In this document: in pieces, positions 43,445-53,321 of the stretch
How the letters are laid out: every line of letters begins with the position of its first letter
Numbering within the stretch: position 1 is the first letter of the stretch
Assembly: GCA_002419145.1 (NCBI GenBank)
Contig: DIFN01000076.1
Span: 1 to 64,000, forward strand
Length of the DNA: 64,000 bases
Source: Mageeibacillus sp. UBA5747
GTDB lineage: Bacteria > Bacillota > Clostridia > Saccharofermentanales > UBA5734
Reading direction: 5' to 3'
The notes under the pieces: model-generated
Databases searched by the model: none
What the model saw: the letters and a program-made list of their open reading frames with translations, nothing else
What the model was told of the DNA's origin: nothing
Position numbers and translations under genes: made by a program

Positions 43445-45595
43445 ATGAAGAAAGACAATAGCTCGACCGTCCATTTCTCGCATTACATCAATCGCGAATT
43501 GAGCTGGCTCGAATTCAATGACCGAGTGCTGGAAGAAGCTCGAGATAAACACAACCCTTTGCTGGAGCGATTTAAGTTCCTGGCCATCACCGCTTCCAAT
43601 TTGGATGAGTTTTTCATGGTTCGGGTCGCATCACTCAAGGATCTGGTCAATGCCCGCTATAACCAGCCTGATCCAGCCGGTTTGACACCTGAAAACCAGC
43701 TGGCTGCGATTTCTGAACGGACTCACCAAATGGTCAGCCGTCAGTATTCGACCCTCAACCGGTCTTTGCTGCCCGCCCTGGCCAACCAGACTGTCCGCCT
43801 CCTGACACCTGAAGAGTTGACCAGTGAACAAAAATTGGCGACCCTTGACTATTTTAGAACAACTGTCTTCCCGATCCTGACGCCCATGGCAGTGGATGCA
43901 GCCCGCCCGTTCCCCCTGCTTGCCAACCGGTCCTTGAACCTGATCGTGAAAATCACTGGCAATGCACGGACGGGTATCATGGCCAAGCTGGATCCCACCG
44001 ACAAAGAACAAGCTTTTGACTTTGCTCTGATCCAGATTCCTACGGTGATCCCGCGCCTGTATGAATTACCCAGCACCACGGGCAAGGACTTGATCTTGCT
44101 CGAGGACATCGTGCGGATGCATCTGGACCATTTGTTCACGGGTGTGTCCTATGGTGAGGCATCTTGTTTCCGCATCATGCGCAATGCGGATTTAGATTTG
44201 GAAGAAGAAGATGCAGCTGACCTTTTGAAAGCCATTGAAAAACAGCTCAAATTGCGCCAGTGGGGCCAGGTCATCCGCCTGGAGGCGGAGGATTCGATTG
44301 ACGATGAGCTCTTGTCAGTCTTGACGCGCTCCCTTTCTATCCATGAACCTGATATTTTCCTGATCAATGGTCCCCTGGACCTGACCTTCCTGTTCGGGCT
44401 TTATAACTTGCCTCTCGATCCAGGCCTGCGCTTTGCGCCCTACGAATCACAGCCGATCGTCCAGCTGCAAACGGATGATTTGTTTGCCGCTATCCGCCAG
44501 TCTGATATCTTGCTGCATCACCCTTATGAGACCTTTGACCCTGTCATCGAACTGGTCCGCCAGGCTGCAGAAGATCCGGCAGTTCTGGCCATCAAGCAGA
44601 CCTTGTACCGGGTCGGTGGCGAATCGCCCATTGTCCGCCATTTGGCAGCTGCGGCAGAAAAGGGCAAGCAAGTGCTGGTCCTGGTTGAACTTAAAGCTCG
44701 TTTTGATGAAGAAAACAACATCCAGTGGGCCCGGCGGCTTGAACAAGCGGGCTGCCATGTGATCTATGGTCTGGTTGGACTGAAAACACACAGCAAAATC
44801 ACCCTGATTGTCCGGCGTGACGACGATCGAATCCGCCGTTATATCCATCTGGGCACCGGCAACTACAATGACATCACAGCCGGGATCTATACCGACCTGG
44901 GTCTCATGACCTGCAACGAGGGTATCGGTACGGATGCCACTGATTTTTTTAACATGCTCTCTGGCTACTCTGCGCCCCTGTCGTGGCGCAAGCTGATCAT
45001 GGCGCCGTTCTGGCTGCGGACCAGCTTAACGCGCCGGATCGAACGGGAAAAGAATCATGCTCTCCAGGGCAAGCCGGCCCGGATCATTGCCAAACTCAAT
45101 TCCCTGGTCGACCCGGACCTGATCGCCAGTCTGTACGAGGCTTCGCAGGCTGGCGTTCAGATTGATTTGATTGTTCGCGGGATTTGCTGTCTCAAACCTG
45201 GTGTCCCTGGTCTTTCCCAGACAATCACCGTGCGCAGCATCGTCGGCCGCTTTCTCGAGCATAGCCGGATCTACTATTTCGCCAATGACAATGCGCCGGA
45301 ATTGTTCTTGTCCAGTGCAGACTGGATGCCCAGAAACCTGGACCGCCGCGTTGAGCTGATGTTCCCGATCGAAGATGAGGTGGCGTGGGAAAAGGTCATG
45401 ACTGTGCTGGAAACGCAGCTGTCCGATACCGAACGCAGCTGGCTGATGGGACCGGACGGGCAGTATACGCGTGTAGACCGACGTGGTAAAATGCATCTGG
45501 ACTGCCAGCAGCACTTTTGTGATCAGGCCATCCTGGCCGGCAAGCAGGTCAAGACGGACCTGTCTGATCAGGTTCTGGTTCCAGTCCGGCGCTAG
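43445..45595 (+). CDS. ppk1: Polyphosphate kinase 1
   Basis: 716 aa, the full length for PPK1. N-terminal block YINRELSWLEFNDRVLEEA and FLAITASNLDEFFMVRV; the phospho-histidine site GLVGLKTHSKITLIVRR; and the second His in LFLSSADWMPRNLDRRVEL. It polymerises the gamma phosphate of ATP into polyphosphate. Flanked by two Ppx/GppA genes, which together set polyphosphate levels. Confidence 0.96.
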   Translation: MKKDNSSTVHFSHYINRELSWLEFNDRVLEEARDKHNPLLERFKFLAITASNLDEFFMVRVASLKDLVNARYNQPDPAGLTPENQLAAISERTHQMVSRQYSTLNRSLLPALANQTVRLLTPEELTSEQKLATLDYFRTTVFPILTPMAVDAARPFPLLANRSLNLIVKITGNARTGIMAKLDPTDKEQAFDFALIQIPTVIPRLYELPSTTGKDLILLEDIVRMHLDHLFTGVSYGEASCFRIMRNADLDLEEEDAADLLKAIEKQLKLRQWGQVIRLEAEDSIDDELLSVLTRSLSIHEPDIFLINGPLDLTFLFGLYNLPLDPGLRFAPYESQPIVQLQTDDLFAAIRQSDILLHHPYETFDPVIELVRQAAEDPAVLAIKQTLYRVGGESPIVRHLAAAAEKGKQVLVLVELKARFDEENNIQWARRLEQAGCHVIYGLVGLKTHSKITLIVRRDDDRIRRYIHLGTGNYNDITAGIYTDLGLMTCNEGIGTDATDFFNMLSGYSAPLSWRKLIMAPFWLRTSLTRRIEREKNHALQGKPARIIAKLNSLVDPDLIASLYEASQAGVQIDLIVRGICCLKPGVPGLSQTITVRSIVGRFLEHSRIYYFANDNAPELFLSSADWMPRNLDRRVELMFPIEDEVAWEKVMTVLETQLSDTERSWLMGPDGQYTRVDRRGKMHLDCQQHFCDQAILAGKQVKTDLSDQVLVPVRR

Positions 45596-45645
45596 ACGCG
45601 TCAAGGCCTTCAGGCCTTGCGGATTCTTATTCCTGGAGGTGTGCC

Positions 45646-46563
45646 ATGCCGGAGACGATTGCAATCGTTGACTTGGGTTCCAATACGACCCGACTCAATA
45701 TCTATTCTGTCCGGAAAAAGGGCGAACCTGAGCTGGTGGCAGAAGCCAAACGCAAGGTCCGCCTGGGCGAGGACATGGGGGATGACAAACACCTGATCAA
45801 CCCTGCCGCAACCAACAGGGCCATGGAAGCCATGGCTGATTTCGCCCAGATCCTTGCGAAGTATCCCGGCACTCGAGTCCTCGCTGTCGCCACAGAAGCC
45901 ATGCGCCAGGCCAGGAATGGCAAAGCTCTGGCTGAGTTGATCGAGCAGACAACAGGCATCCCTGTCCGGATCATCACGGGCGATGAAGAGGCCTACTTTG
46001 ATTTCCTAGCCGTCCGCCATACCATGGGCCTGGACGACGCTTTGATCATTGATACCGGCGGTGGCAGCTGTGAGCTGATCCTGATGCGCGGCAAAACCTG
46101 CATCGAAAAAACCAGTCTGCCAATCGGATCTGTAATTTTATCGGAAAAATTCACAGACAAAGGGGACATGAGCGCAGCCGCCATTTTCCGCCTGTTCAAC
46201 CACATCCATGCCCGGCTGTCCCAGATTGACTGGCTGGAACAGGCGCGTGGTTTGCCTGTGGTCACGGTTGGCGGCAATCACCGGGCTGCCGGCAAGATCT
46301 GGAAAAACAACCTGGATGATGATGCTCCCTTGCATGGCTACACCATCACGCGGGAGAATCTCAACAGCCTCTACATGGATTTGCTGGACGCAGACAACAA
46401 TCGGCGCCAGGTCATGCTCGGCAAAAACAAGGACCGTGCTGACATCATCTCGGCCGGACTGGCGCCTTTGATCCAGACCATTCGGATACTTGGTTCCAAG
46501 ACCATCTATTTTTGCGAAACGGGCTTGCGTGATGGAGTCCTGTACGATACCTTATACACCTGA
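45646..46563 (+). CDS. Short Ppx/GppA family phosphatase
   Basis: 305 aa, without the C-terminal HD-like domain. The N-terminal phosphate loops are intact: IAIVDLGSNTTRLNIYSV, VATEAMRQARNG, GDEEAYFDFLAV, IIDTGGGSCELILM and VTVGGNHRAAGKIW. This short form is a paralogue of the upstream copy; it may prefer pppGpp or shorter polyphosphate. It has its own RBS (GGAGG) and ends 15 bases before argS. Confidence 0.88.
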   Translation: MPETIAIVDLGSNTTRLNIYSVRKKGEPELVAEAKRKVRLGEDMGDDKHLINPAATNRAMEAMADFAQILAKYPGTRVLAVATEAMRQARNGKALAELIEQTTGIPVRIITGDEEAYFDFLAVRHTMGLDDALIIDTGGGSCELILMRGKTCIEKTSLPIGSVILSEKFTDKGDMSAAAIFRLFNHIHARLSQIDWLEQARGLPVVTVGGNHRAAGKIWKNNLDDDAPLHGYTITRENLNSLYMDLLDADNNRRQVMLGKNKDRADIISAGLAPLIQTIRILGSKTIYFCETGLRDGVLYDTLYT

Positions 46564-46578
46564 CCAGGAGGACTTTTC

Positions 46579-48312
46579 ATGAATTTCCGTCAAGCCATCA
46601 TCGATGGCCTCGCCCCTTTGACCCAGCTGCCGGCACAGGTGATCGGTGACTTGCTTGAAATTCCGCCCCAGCCCCAGCTGGGTGACTATGCATTTCCTTG
46701 CTTTACCTTGGCCAAGACCTGGCGCAAGGCACCTGGCGCGATCGCTTCTGATCTGGCCGCTCAGCTGGGCCAGTCGCTGACGTTCATCGATCGGATCGAA
46801 ACCAAGGGTGGCTATTTGAATTTCTTCATCGATCATGCCACTTTGGTGAGCCAGACCGTGCATGATACGATCCAGGCTGGTGATCGACTGGGCGCCTCTG
46901 ACCTGGGCAAGGGCCAGACCATCCTGGTCGAATTTTCTTCCCCCAACATCGCCAAACCTTTCCATGTGGGTCATGCGTTCACCACAGTCCTGGGTAATGC
47001 CCTGGCCCGGCTTTACCAGCACCTGGGTTTTACCACCGTACGGATGAATCACCTGGGTGACTATGGCACCCAGTTTGGCAAGCTGATCGTGGCCTTCAAG
47101 CTCTGGGGCAACGAAGCCGCCCTGAATGAACACCCGATCCAGGAACTTTTGCGGATCTATGTCAAATTCCACGACGAAGCCAAAGAGCAACCGGAACTGG
47201 AAACCCAGGCCCGTGACCAGTTCAGACGTCTCGAAGCGGGTGAACCAGAGCAAATCGCCCTCTGGCAGCGTTTTCGCGACCTCAGCCTGTTGGAATTCGA
47301 ACGAGTCTACCAACGCTTGGGTGTGACGTTTGACAATTTCAATGGAGAAAGTTTCTATTCTGATCAGATCCCGGCTGTAGTCGAATGGCTCAAAGAAAAA
47401 GGACTGCTGGAAGACAGTGAAGGAGCCCAGGTCGTCCGCCTGGACGAAAAGAACCTGCCGCCTTGTATCATCCTGAAATCAGATGGCACCACGATCTATG
47501 CATCGCGTGACATCGCTGCGGTCCTTTATCGCGACAGAACCTATCACTTCACCAAGAACATTTACGTGGTTGGCACGTCACAGGCCATGCATTTCCGCCA
47601 GGTTTTTGCCGTTCTGGAGAAAGCCGGTTTTGAAAAGGCCAGAGATTGCATCCATGTCGGGTTTGGCCTGGTCAAATTCGCCGACCGCAAGCTGTCTACT
47701 CGCAGCGGTGACGTGATCTTGCTGGAGGATTTGCTCTCAGAAAGTGTCGATAAGACCCTTGAGATCATCCAGAAAAATGCTGCCCTGCGCCATCCGGATA
47801 TGACAGATCGTGACATGCAGGAGATTGCCGAGAAAATCGGCATTGGCGCCGTCATTTTCACGTTCCTCAAGAACAGCCGCGAACGCGACATTGTTTTTTC
47901 CTGGGAAGAAATGCTGGATTTCGAGGGCGATTCGGCCCCTTATGTCCTCTACACCTATGCCCGCGCCCGCAGCATTCTGCGCAAAGCCGAGCAGGAAGGT
48001 ATCGTGTACCAGAACTGTCCGGAGGACTCTTTGCGCTTGCTGGCTTCGGATGACGAGTTCGCCCTGGCCAAGCTCTTGGAAAGTTTTGGCCCGACTCTGG
48101 AAAAGGCAGTCAGTGTCCATGAACCTTTCATGCTGGTGCGCCTGATCACCAATCTGGCTCGAGTCTTCAACAAATATTACCACCACGAGCCCATCCTCAA
48201 GACCCCAGATCCCGATTTGCGGGCGGCTCGCCTGGCGTTGGTCGACGCGGTCAGCATCGGGATCCGGACCGGTCTGGATCTTTTGGGTATTTCAGCCGTT
48301 GAACGGATGTAA
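46579..48312 (+). CDS. argS: Arginyl-tRNA synthetase
   Basis: 577 aa class I synthetase. N-terminal Add1 domain, HIGH-like motif SSPNIAKPFHVGHAFTTVLG, MNHLGDYGTQFGKLI, the KMSKS-equivalent KLSTRSGDVILLEDLL, and the C-terminal anticodon-binding domain (DSAPYVLYTYARARSILRKA; LARVFNKYYHHEPIL). KMSKS is replaced by the variant usual in bacterial ArgRS. AGGAGG lies before the ATG. Confidence 0.97.
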   Translation: MNFRQAIIDGLAPLTQLPAQVIGDLLEIPPQPQLGDYAFPCFTLAKTWRKAPGAIASDLAAQLGQSLTFIDRIETKGGYLNFFIDHATLVSQTVHDTIQAGDRLGASDLGKGQTILVEFSSPNIAKPFHVGHAFTTVLGNALARLYQHLGFTTVRMNHLGDYGTQFGKLIVAFKLWGNEAALNEHPIQELLRIYVKFHDEAKEQPELETQARDQFRRLEAGEPEQIALWQRFRDLSLLEFERVYQRLGVTFDNFNGESFYSDQIPAVVEWLKEKGLLEDSEGAQVVRLDEKNLPPCIILKSDGTTIYASRDIAAVLYRDRTYHFTKNIYVVGTSQAMHFRQVFAVLEKAGFEKARDCIHVGFGLVKFADRKLSTRSGDVILLEDLLSESVDKTLEIIQKNAALRHPDMTDRDMQEIAEKIGIGAVIFTFLKNSRERDIVFSWEEMLDFEGDSAPYVLYTYARARSILRKAEQEGIVYQNCPEDSLRLLASDDEFALAKLLESFGPTLEKAVSVHEPFMLVRLITNLARVFNKYYHHEPILKTPDPDLRAARLALVDAVSIGIRTGLDLLGISAVERM

Positions 48313-48318
48313 GAGACC

Positions 48319-50043
48319 ATGAGCCCGCCGCCCGTTTCCATCCACAAGGAAGGCCTGGTTAACCACTACCAACGGCCTGACATCAAGGCAATTCTGGAGC
48401 AGATCCGGCGCGCTCGGTTGCGCGTGCGGTTGGCCATGAATGCGGCCTCCGCTGGCCAGGCCAGCCAGGAACTGATGGCTTGCTGGCAAGCGTACGTCCA
48501 TGGCAAGACGATGGCCTGCCTGATTCATGAACAGAAATCCAGTGATCCCCAGGGCAGCAGCGAACTGGAATTCTACCTTCATGAGGATGGACCCATCAAA
48601 GCCAGCTTAGCCCAGGCCTTCAAAGCCATAGCGGACTGCCGTTTCCGGGAAGAAATCCTGCCCCAGATCCGGCCTTTCCATCTGGAATCAGCGCTGTTCT
48701 GGTCGGAACTTTCCAGTGAACGCATTCAGTCTGAGTGTGAGGCTGAGGCCGCCAAAGTCCGCGCCATTTCTGATTGGCTGGCCCAGAGCCGGATTTTCTG
48801 CCTGGGACAACGCTGGCCGCTGGCCGCTTTGCCCGCTTTGCTGGAGTCCCCTCAGCGTTCAATCCGCCGCGCGGCGGTTCGTGGCATCCAGGATTTTATT
48901 CTCACGCACGAGGACTGGCTCAATCTGCAGATCGGCGATTTGCTTGATTTACGCAGTCAAATGGCCAAAAAAATCCGGCTGTCCCATCCATTTGAGATGA
49001 CCCGTCATTTGGCCGGCTTGCGCAACGTGACAGAAGACCAATTTCTGCTGTTCAAAAGCCAGATCCAGCATTATTTTGTCCCAATGGGACTGGAAATCAG
49101 ACGTTTGCAACGCAAACGCCTCAACCTTGAAACGCTGTCCGAACAGGATTTTTTATGTTTTCTGCCGGATGGGCATCCGGTGCCAACGCTCAGCCGTGAC
49201 ATCCAGTTCCAGATCATCACCCGGGTCCTGACGCAACTGCTCCAGCAAAATCCTGATAGCCTGACTCTGGACGGATCTTGCCTGGAACATCCTCTGATAG
49301 ATTTCCAGCTGGGCCCGGACATGTATGGTGAGACCACAGCTTATCTGCTGAGTTCCCAAGGCCCCGTGTATTGGCGCCTGCCGCATCATGGCACCATGAT
49401 GGACATCGGACATCATCTGCATGCCTCGGGTCCTTTGCTGGCCGCACTGGCTGACCAGGCCATTGCCCGTGCTGCAGGCGGTGTGGGTGCGCCCGCTGTG
49501 CCGGACGTCGCCCGCTCCACCCTTCAAGCGTACCTGACTGAGCTGGTTGCCCAGCCGCATCTCGGGGAATTGATCCAGGAGAACGAGCTGCACCATTTGT
49601 TGCGCCTGACCCAGCTGTCAGAGACCCTCGTTCTTCTCACTCTGTGGGCAGATTTTTCGTTCCAGATCCACCAGGAGAATCTCAAGGACCCCCGCGATCG
49701 TTCACGCCTCTGGCTGGAACTGGAACATTTGTACCTGCCAGATCTGACCCATGAGGACTGGCCCTATTGGGGCAACGGCGGTCTGCAACATCTGGCGCAC
49801 GAGGCGTGGTTAAAACCTGGCGATTCACTGGCCCGGGCGCTTGGGTTATTTGCTGCATTGGCCATCTGGCAAAAGTCCCGCAAAACCCCTGATCTATTGA
49901 GCCAGGACTGGACGCGGATGATCGGATTGGGCAATAGTTTGCCCTTTGACCCATTGCTGGAACAGTTCACCTCGTTGTCGCCCTGGGATGAAGCTTCGTT
50001 CAAGCGAGTTGCTTTTGCCATCAGCGCAGAATTGAGTTTGTAA
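48319..50043 (+). CDS. Catalytically degenerate M3-family (oligoendopeptidase F-like) protein
   Basis: 574 aa, the size of M3B oligopeptidases, and co-linear with them: HEDWLNLQIGDLLDLRSQMA, HLAGLRNVTEDQFLLFKSQI, the PDGHPVPTLS loop, and near the end QENLKDPRDRSRLWLELEHL with YLPDLTHEDWPYW and ARALGLFAALAIWQKS. In peptidases the zinc site HExGHxxH lies in the segment where this protein has TMMDIGHHLHA (about 359-369), so the first metal-binding His and the catalytic Glu are replaced by Asp and Ile. The glycine-rich KAGG lid is also lost. It should not hydrolyse peptides by the M3 mechanism and may instead bind peptides or act as a regulator. Family assignment from motif order; the loss of catalysis is inferred. 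Confidence 0.65.
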   Translation: MSPPPVSIHKEGLVNHYQRPDIKAILEQIRRARLRVRLAMNAASAGQASQELMACWQAYVHGKTMACLIHEQKSSDPQGSSELEFYLHEDGPIKASLAQAFKAIADCRFREEILPQIRPFHLESALFWSELSSERIQSECEAEAAKVRAISDWLAQSRIFCLGQRWPLAALPALLESPQRSIRRAAVRGIQDFILTHEDWLNLQIGDLLDLRSQMAKKIRLSHPFEMTRHLAGLRNVTEDQFLLFKSQIQHYFVPMGLEIRRLQRKRLNLETLSEQDFLCFLPDGHPVPTLSRDIQFQIITRVLTQLLQQNPDSLTLDGSCLEHPLIDFQLGPDMYGETTAYLLSSQGPVYWRLPHHGTMMDIGHHLHASGPLLAALADQAIARAAGGVGAPAVPDVARSTLQAYLTELVAQPHLGELIQENELHHLLRLTQLSETLVLLTLWADFSFQIHQENLKDPRDRSRLWLELEHLYLPDLTHEDWPYWGNGGLQHLAHEAWLKPGDSLARALGLFAALAIWQKSRKTPDLLSQDWTRMIGLGNSLPFDPLLEQFTSLSPWDEASFKRVAFAISAELSL

Positions 50044-50044
50044 C

Positions 50045-51610
50045 ATGCGCCTGCCGGAACATTTTCGCGCTGAAATGAGTTACTTGTGGTCTGAGCATAC
50101 CCCTGAAGGCAGTTTGTCGGATTTTTTTGCTGTCCATGACCAAGCAGCAGCGTCAGGACTGAGGGCTAATTTGCTCAAAACGACACCTGCAGAGCTGCAA
50201 AGCATGTTGTTGGATCTGGTGCAGGACCCGGTTCCCTGGTCCGATTCTGGTTTCTACACTCGTGAAAAAGCCAGTCCAGGCCGGCTGCCCCACTATCACG
50301 CCGGCCTGTTCTATATCCAGGAGCCCAGCGCCATGCTGCCGGCGGAGGCGCTGGAGGTCAAACCGGGGGACAAAGTCCTCGATTTGTGTGCCGCACCGGG
50401 GGGCAAATCGACCCGGCTGGCAGCTGGTATTGGATCCGATGGATTGCTCTGGGCCAATGAAATCAATGGCGACCGGGTCAAAGCATTGTTGCGCAACCTC
50501 GAGCTTTCCGGGACTGGCCGGGCCATCATCACGCAGGACACGCCCGAGCGACTGGCCGAAAGACTGCCAGATTATTTCGACCGCATCCTGGTCGATGCCC
50601 CCTGTTCAGGATCCGGTATGTTCCGGCGCGATCCCCAGGCGACGGCCAGCTGGGAACGGTACGGCCCGGCCACCTGTACGCCGGTTCAGACTGGTATCCT
50701 CGAAGCGGCTGACCGCATGCTCAAACCAGGTGGCTATCTGGTCTATTCCACTTGCTCGTTTTCTGTTTCCGAAGATGAGGCCATGATCCAGTCATTTTTA
50801 GAACGCCATCCCTGCTACAAGATCGTGCCTGTTCCGCGCAGCAAAGGAGTGAGCCCCGGATTGTCTCTGGCTCCAGGCCTGGAGCAGACGGCCCGGATCT
50901 GGCCCCACCTGACCCGCGGTGACGGACATTATTGTGCCCTGCTGCAAAAAAGTCCGGATGCCAGGCCTTATCTGGCAACCGCAGCCGAACCAGCTATTCT
51001 TGATGATCAGATCCAGAGCAGCCGCAAAAAGCGCAAGTATCCGACTAAGGACGCAGAACAGTCCGTGCTGGATGATGCAGCCGCCCAAGCCTGTTTCAGG
51101 GCATGGGCGCAGGCGACCTTCTCTGCAACAGGTCTGACAAGACAAGATCAGATGGAGCAGACTGCCTTTTATCGGATCGTTCAGGATCGCTTACACCTGA
51201 TGCCGAACCAGGCCGGAAATCTGGAGGGCCTGCATTGGGTCAAGACGGGTCTGTACCTGGGCCAGGTCCATGCCTGCCGCTCGAGCAAGGACAGGAATCC
51301 AGCCATCGGATGGCCAGTCTCCCGGACCGCGTCCAAACTTGTTTTTGAACCAGCCCATGCTCTGGCCCTGGCTTTGGAAGCCAACGATTTTCGATATGCC
51401 CTGAGGCTGGATGCCGCCGATCCGCTGCTGCAGAAATACTTGCGCGGTGAAACCCTGGAGTGGCCAAAATCCCAGTGGCCAGCCACCGGCTGGCCGGAAG
51501 GAGCCTATGTCGCCGTCTGCCTTGACCGGTTCCCACTGGGCTGGGCGAAGGCGCAAAATCAAGGCCTGCTGAAAAACCTCTACCCGCCGGGCTGGCGGAA
51601 AATGACTTGA
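50045..51610 (+). CDS. rsmF: 16S/23S rRNA m5C methyltransferase, RsmF-like
   Basis: 521 aa. NOL1/NOP2/Sun family: SAM motif VLDLCAAPGGKSTRLAAG, DAPCSGSGMFRRD (catalytic-site PC) and STCSFSVSEDEAMIQ (nucleophile Cys). The N-terminal LRANLLKT arm and the C-terminal PUA-like extension (KTGLYLGQVHACRSSKDRN; VAVCLDRFPLGWAKAQNQGL) are those of RsmF relatives. It begins one base after the previous stop, so translation is probably coupled. Confidence 0.9.
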   Translation: MRLPEHFRAEMSYLWSEHTPEGSLSDFFAVHDQAAASGLRANLLKTTPAELQSMLLDLVQDPVPWSDSGFYTREKASPGRLPHYHAGLFYIQEPSAMLPAEALEVKPGDKVLDLCAAPGGKSTRLAAGIGSDGLLWANEINGDRVKALLRNLELSGTGRAIITQDTPERLAERLPDYFDRILVDAPCSGSGMFRRDPQATASWERYGPATCTPVQTGILEAADRMLKPGGYLVYSTCSFSVSEDEAMIQSFLERHPCYKIVPVPRSKGVSPGLSLAPGLEQTARIWPHLTRGDGHYCALLQKSPDARPYLATAAEPAILDDQIQSSRKKRKYPTKDAEQSVLDDAAAQACFRAWAQATFSATGLTRQDQMEQTAFYRIVQDRLHLMPNQAGNLEGLHWVKTGLYLGQVHACRSSKDRNPAIGWPVSRTASKLVFEPAHALALALEANDFRYALRLDAADPLLQKYLRGETLEWPKSQWPATGWPEGAYVAVCLDRFPLGWAKAQNQGLLKNLYPPGWRKMT

Positions 51611-51627
51611 AAAAACGGAGAGATACG

Positions 51628-52248
51628 ATGACTGTTATGGTTCTGGCAACAGAAAACGAAGGGAAAATAGGCGAGTTTCTCGCCTTGGCCAGACACTCTG
51701 GCTTTGAGCTGGTCAGCATGCGAGCTGCCGGATTCACAGGTACCATCGTGGAAGATGGAAAGACCTACGAGGAAAATGCCCTGATCAAAGCGCGCACCGT
51801 GCATCGCCGGTTGGGAGGCTGGGTTCTGGCGGATGATTCCGGCCTGTCCGTGGATGTGCTGGACGGAGCACCTGGCATTTATTCAGCTCGCTTTGCCGGT
51901 GAAAATGCCACCTATCCAGACAAAATTGCCCAGCTGCATGCCTGGCTGGCCCCATTCCCACCTGAGACGTGGCAGGCCTCGTTTGTCTGCGCCATCGCCA
52001 TTATCCAGCCTGATGGCAGGGAAGAGGTCGTGCGCGGAACATGCCGCGGCTACATTGCGCGTCAAGCTGCGGGGTCGAATGGATTTGGTTACGATCCAAT
52101 TTTCTTTTTGCCGGAATATGGCCAGACCATGGCCCAGATCGATCCGGCTCTGAAGAACCAGATCAGCCACCGTGCCCGGGCGCTGGCTCTGGCAGCCCAG
52201 GTCTTGCCTCACGGTCTTTCCGGTCCGAATCTGGCAGCCAGGGCTTGA
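51628..52248 (+). CDS. rdgB: Non-canonical purine NTP pyrophosphatase (RdgB/HAM1)
   Basis: 206 aa from the ATG preceded by CGGAGAG (a TTG at 51607 sits before the RBS). Substrate loop ATENEGKIGEF, YEENALIKARTV, DDSGLSVDVLDGAPGIYSAR, and GSNGFGYDPIFFLPEYG are the family signatures. It clears dITP, XTP and related nucleotides to the monophosphate, preventing mutation. Co-transcribed with a phosphoesterase 2 bases on. Confidence 0.95.
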   Translation: MTVMVLATENEGKIGEFLALARHSGFELVSMRAAGFTGTIVEDGKTYEENALIKARTVHRRLGGWVLADDSGLSVDVLDGAPGIYSARFAGENATYPDKIAQLHAWLAPFPPETWQASFVCAIAIIQPDGREEVVRGTCRGYIARQAAGSNGFGYDPIFFLPEYGQTMAQIDPALKNQISHRARALALAAQVLPHGLSGPNLAARA

Positions 52249-52249
52249 A

Positions 52250-52795
52250 ATGGATGCGCAGCTCAATCATCTGAAAAATGCCAGCGCTGTCCGTTTGCTG
52301 GTGGTCTCAGATTCACATGGCCGCCTGGACGGCATCACATCCTTGATCCAGCACACCGGCCTGCCGGATTTGCTGCTTCACCTGGGAGACCACCAGAACC
52401 CGCTGGAAGAAATCGCCCGGGAACTGGACTGCCCTGTCCTGGGAGTTGCTGGCAACTGCGATCACTGGCAGCCAGCGGCCAACTTGCCAGACAACCGACT
52501 GGTAATCCTGGCCGGGCGACGGTTTTTCCTGACTCATGGGCACCGTTACCAGGTTAAGAGTGGCTTGGATTCATTGCTCCAGACTGCCATACAGGATCCC
52601 TGGCGGGCGGATTTTATTTTATTCGGCCATACTCACCAGCAATGGATCCGGCAACTGGTCCAGGAGGACCGGAAGATCTTCGTGCTCAACCCCGGATCGG
52701 CCTATCCCGGACGCGTTGGTCCACAGGGCATCTGGATAGATATCTCCGCGGGGAAAATCAGAATTGATCTCTTGCCGGACCTGCAAGGGTCATGA
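52250..52795 (+). CDS. YfcE/MJ0936-type metallophosphoesterase
   Basis: 181 aa from the ATG 2 bases after the rdgB stop. Metal ligands are all visible: VVSDSHGRLDG, LLHLGDHQ, VAGNCDHW, LTHGHRYQV and FGHTHQQW. A small phosphodiesterase fold whose natural substrate is usually unknown. The rdgB-yfcE order is common in Bacillota. Confidence 0.93.
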   Translation: MDAQLNHLKNASAVRLLVVSDSHGRLDGITSLIQHTGLPDLLLHLGDHQNPLEEIARELDCPVLGVAGNCDHWQPAANLPDNRLVILAGRRFFLTHGHRYQVKSGLDSLLQTAIQDPWRADFILFGHTHQQWIRQLVQEDRKIFVLNPGSAYPGRVGPQGIWIDISAGKIRIDLLPDLQGS

Positions 52796-52854
52796 TATAG
52801 TATCATTCACGGACGAATGTTCTTCCCGAGCGTACAAAGAAAGGATGCCTGACC

Positions 52855-53295
52855 GTGTCTGACAGCGAGTTTTTCCTCGTCAAAGCCGAAGTCTTGCCCG
52901 ATGTGTTCAACAAAGTTATGGCGGTCAAGCGTTTGCTCAGCAGTGGCAAGGCTGAATCCATCAATGTTGCCTGCAACCGGATTGGTCTTTCGCGCAGCGC
53001 TTATTATAAATACAAAGATGCGGTGCTGCCATTTTATGAGACCTCACGCGGACGGATGGTGACGCTGATTTTCGCGGTGGAAAATTTTCCTGGTATTCTC
53101 TCGGGCATCATCACGGTGTTGGCTAAAGAAAAGGCCAATGTCCTGACCATTAACCAGAACATTCCCATCAACGGCCTGGCTGATGTGTCGATATCGATTG
53201 AAACAGACCGGATGACCGGCAGCCTGGAGGATTTGCTTGATGAGCTGGGCAAGATCCCCGGTGTTCGTTCGTACAAAATCCTGGCTCGCGACTGA
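52855..53295 (+). CDS. pheB: ACT-domain protein PheB (UPF0735)
   Basis: 146 aa starting at GTG. The N-terminal helix pair ends in the small helix-turn-helix-like CNRIGLSRSAYYKYKDAV; the C-terminus is an ACT domain (LIFAVENFPGILSGIITVLA). It is placed 26 bases before homoserine dehydrogenase, the usual Firmicutes arrangement, and probably senses threonine or another amino acid to regulate the pathway. It has no catalytic residues. Confidence 0.92.
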   Translation: MSDSEFFLVKAEVLPDVFNKVMAVKRLLSSGKAESINVACNRIGLSRSAYYKYKDAVLPFYETSRGRMVTLIFAVENFPGILSGIITVLAKEKANVLTINQNIPINGLADVSISIETDRMTGSLEDLLDELGKIPGVRSYKILARD

Positions 53296-53321
53296 AATCA
53301 CAACAACTGGGAGGACATGTC

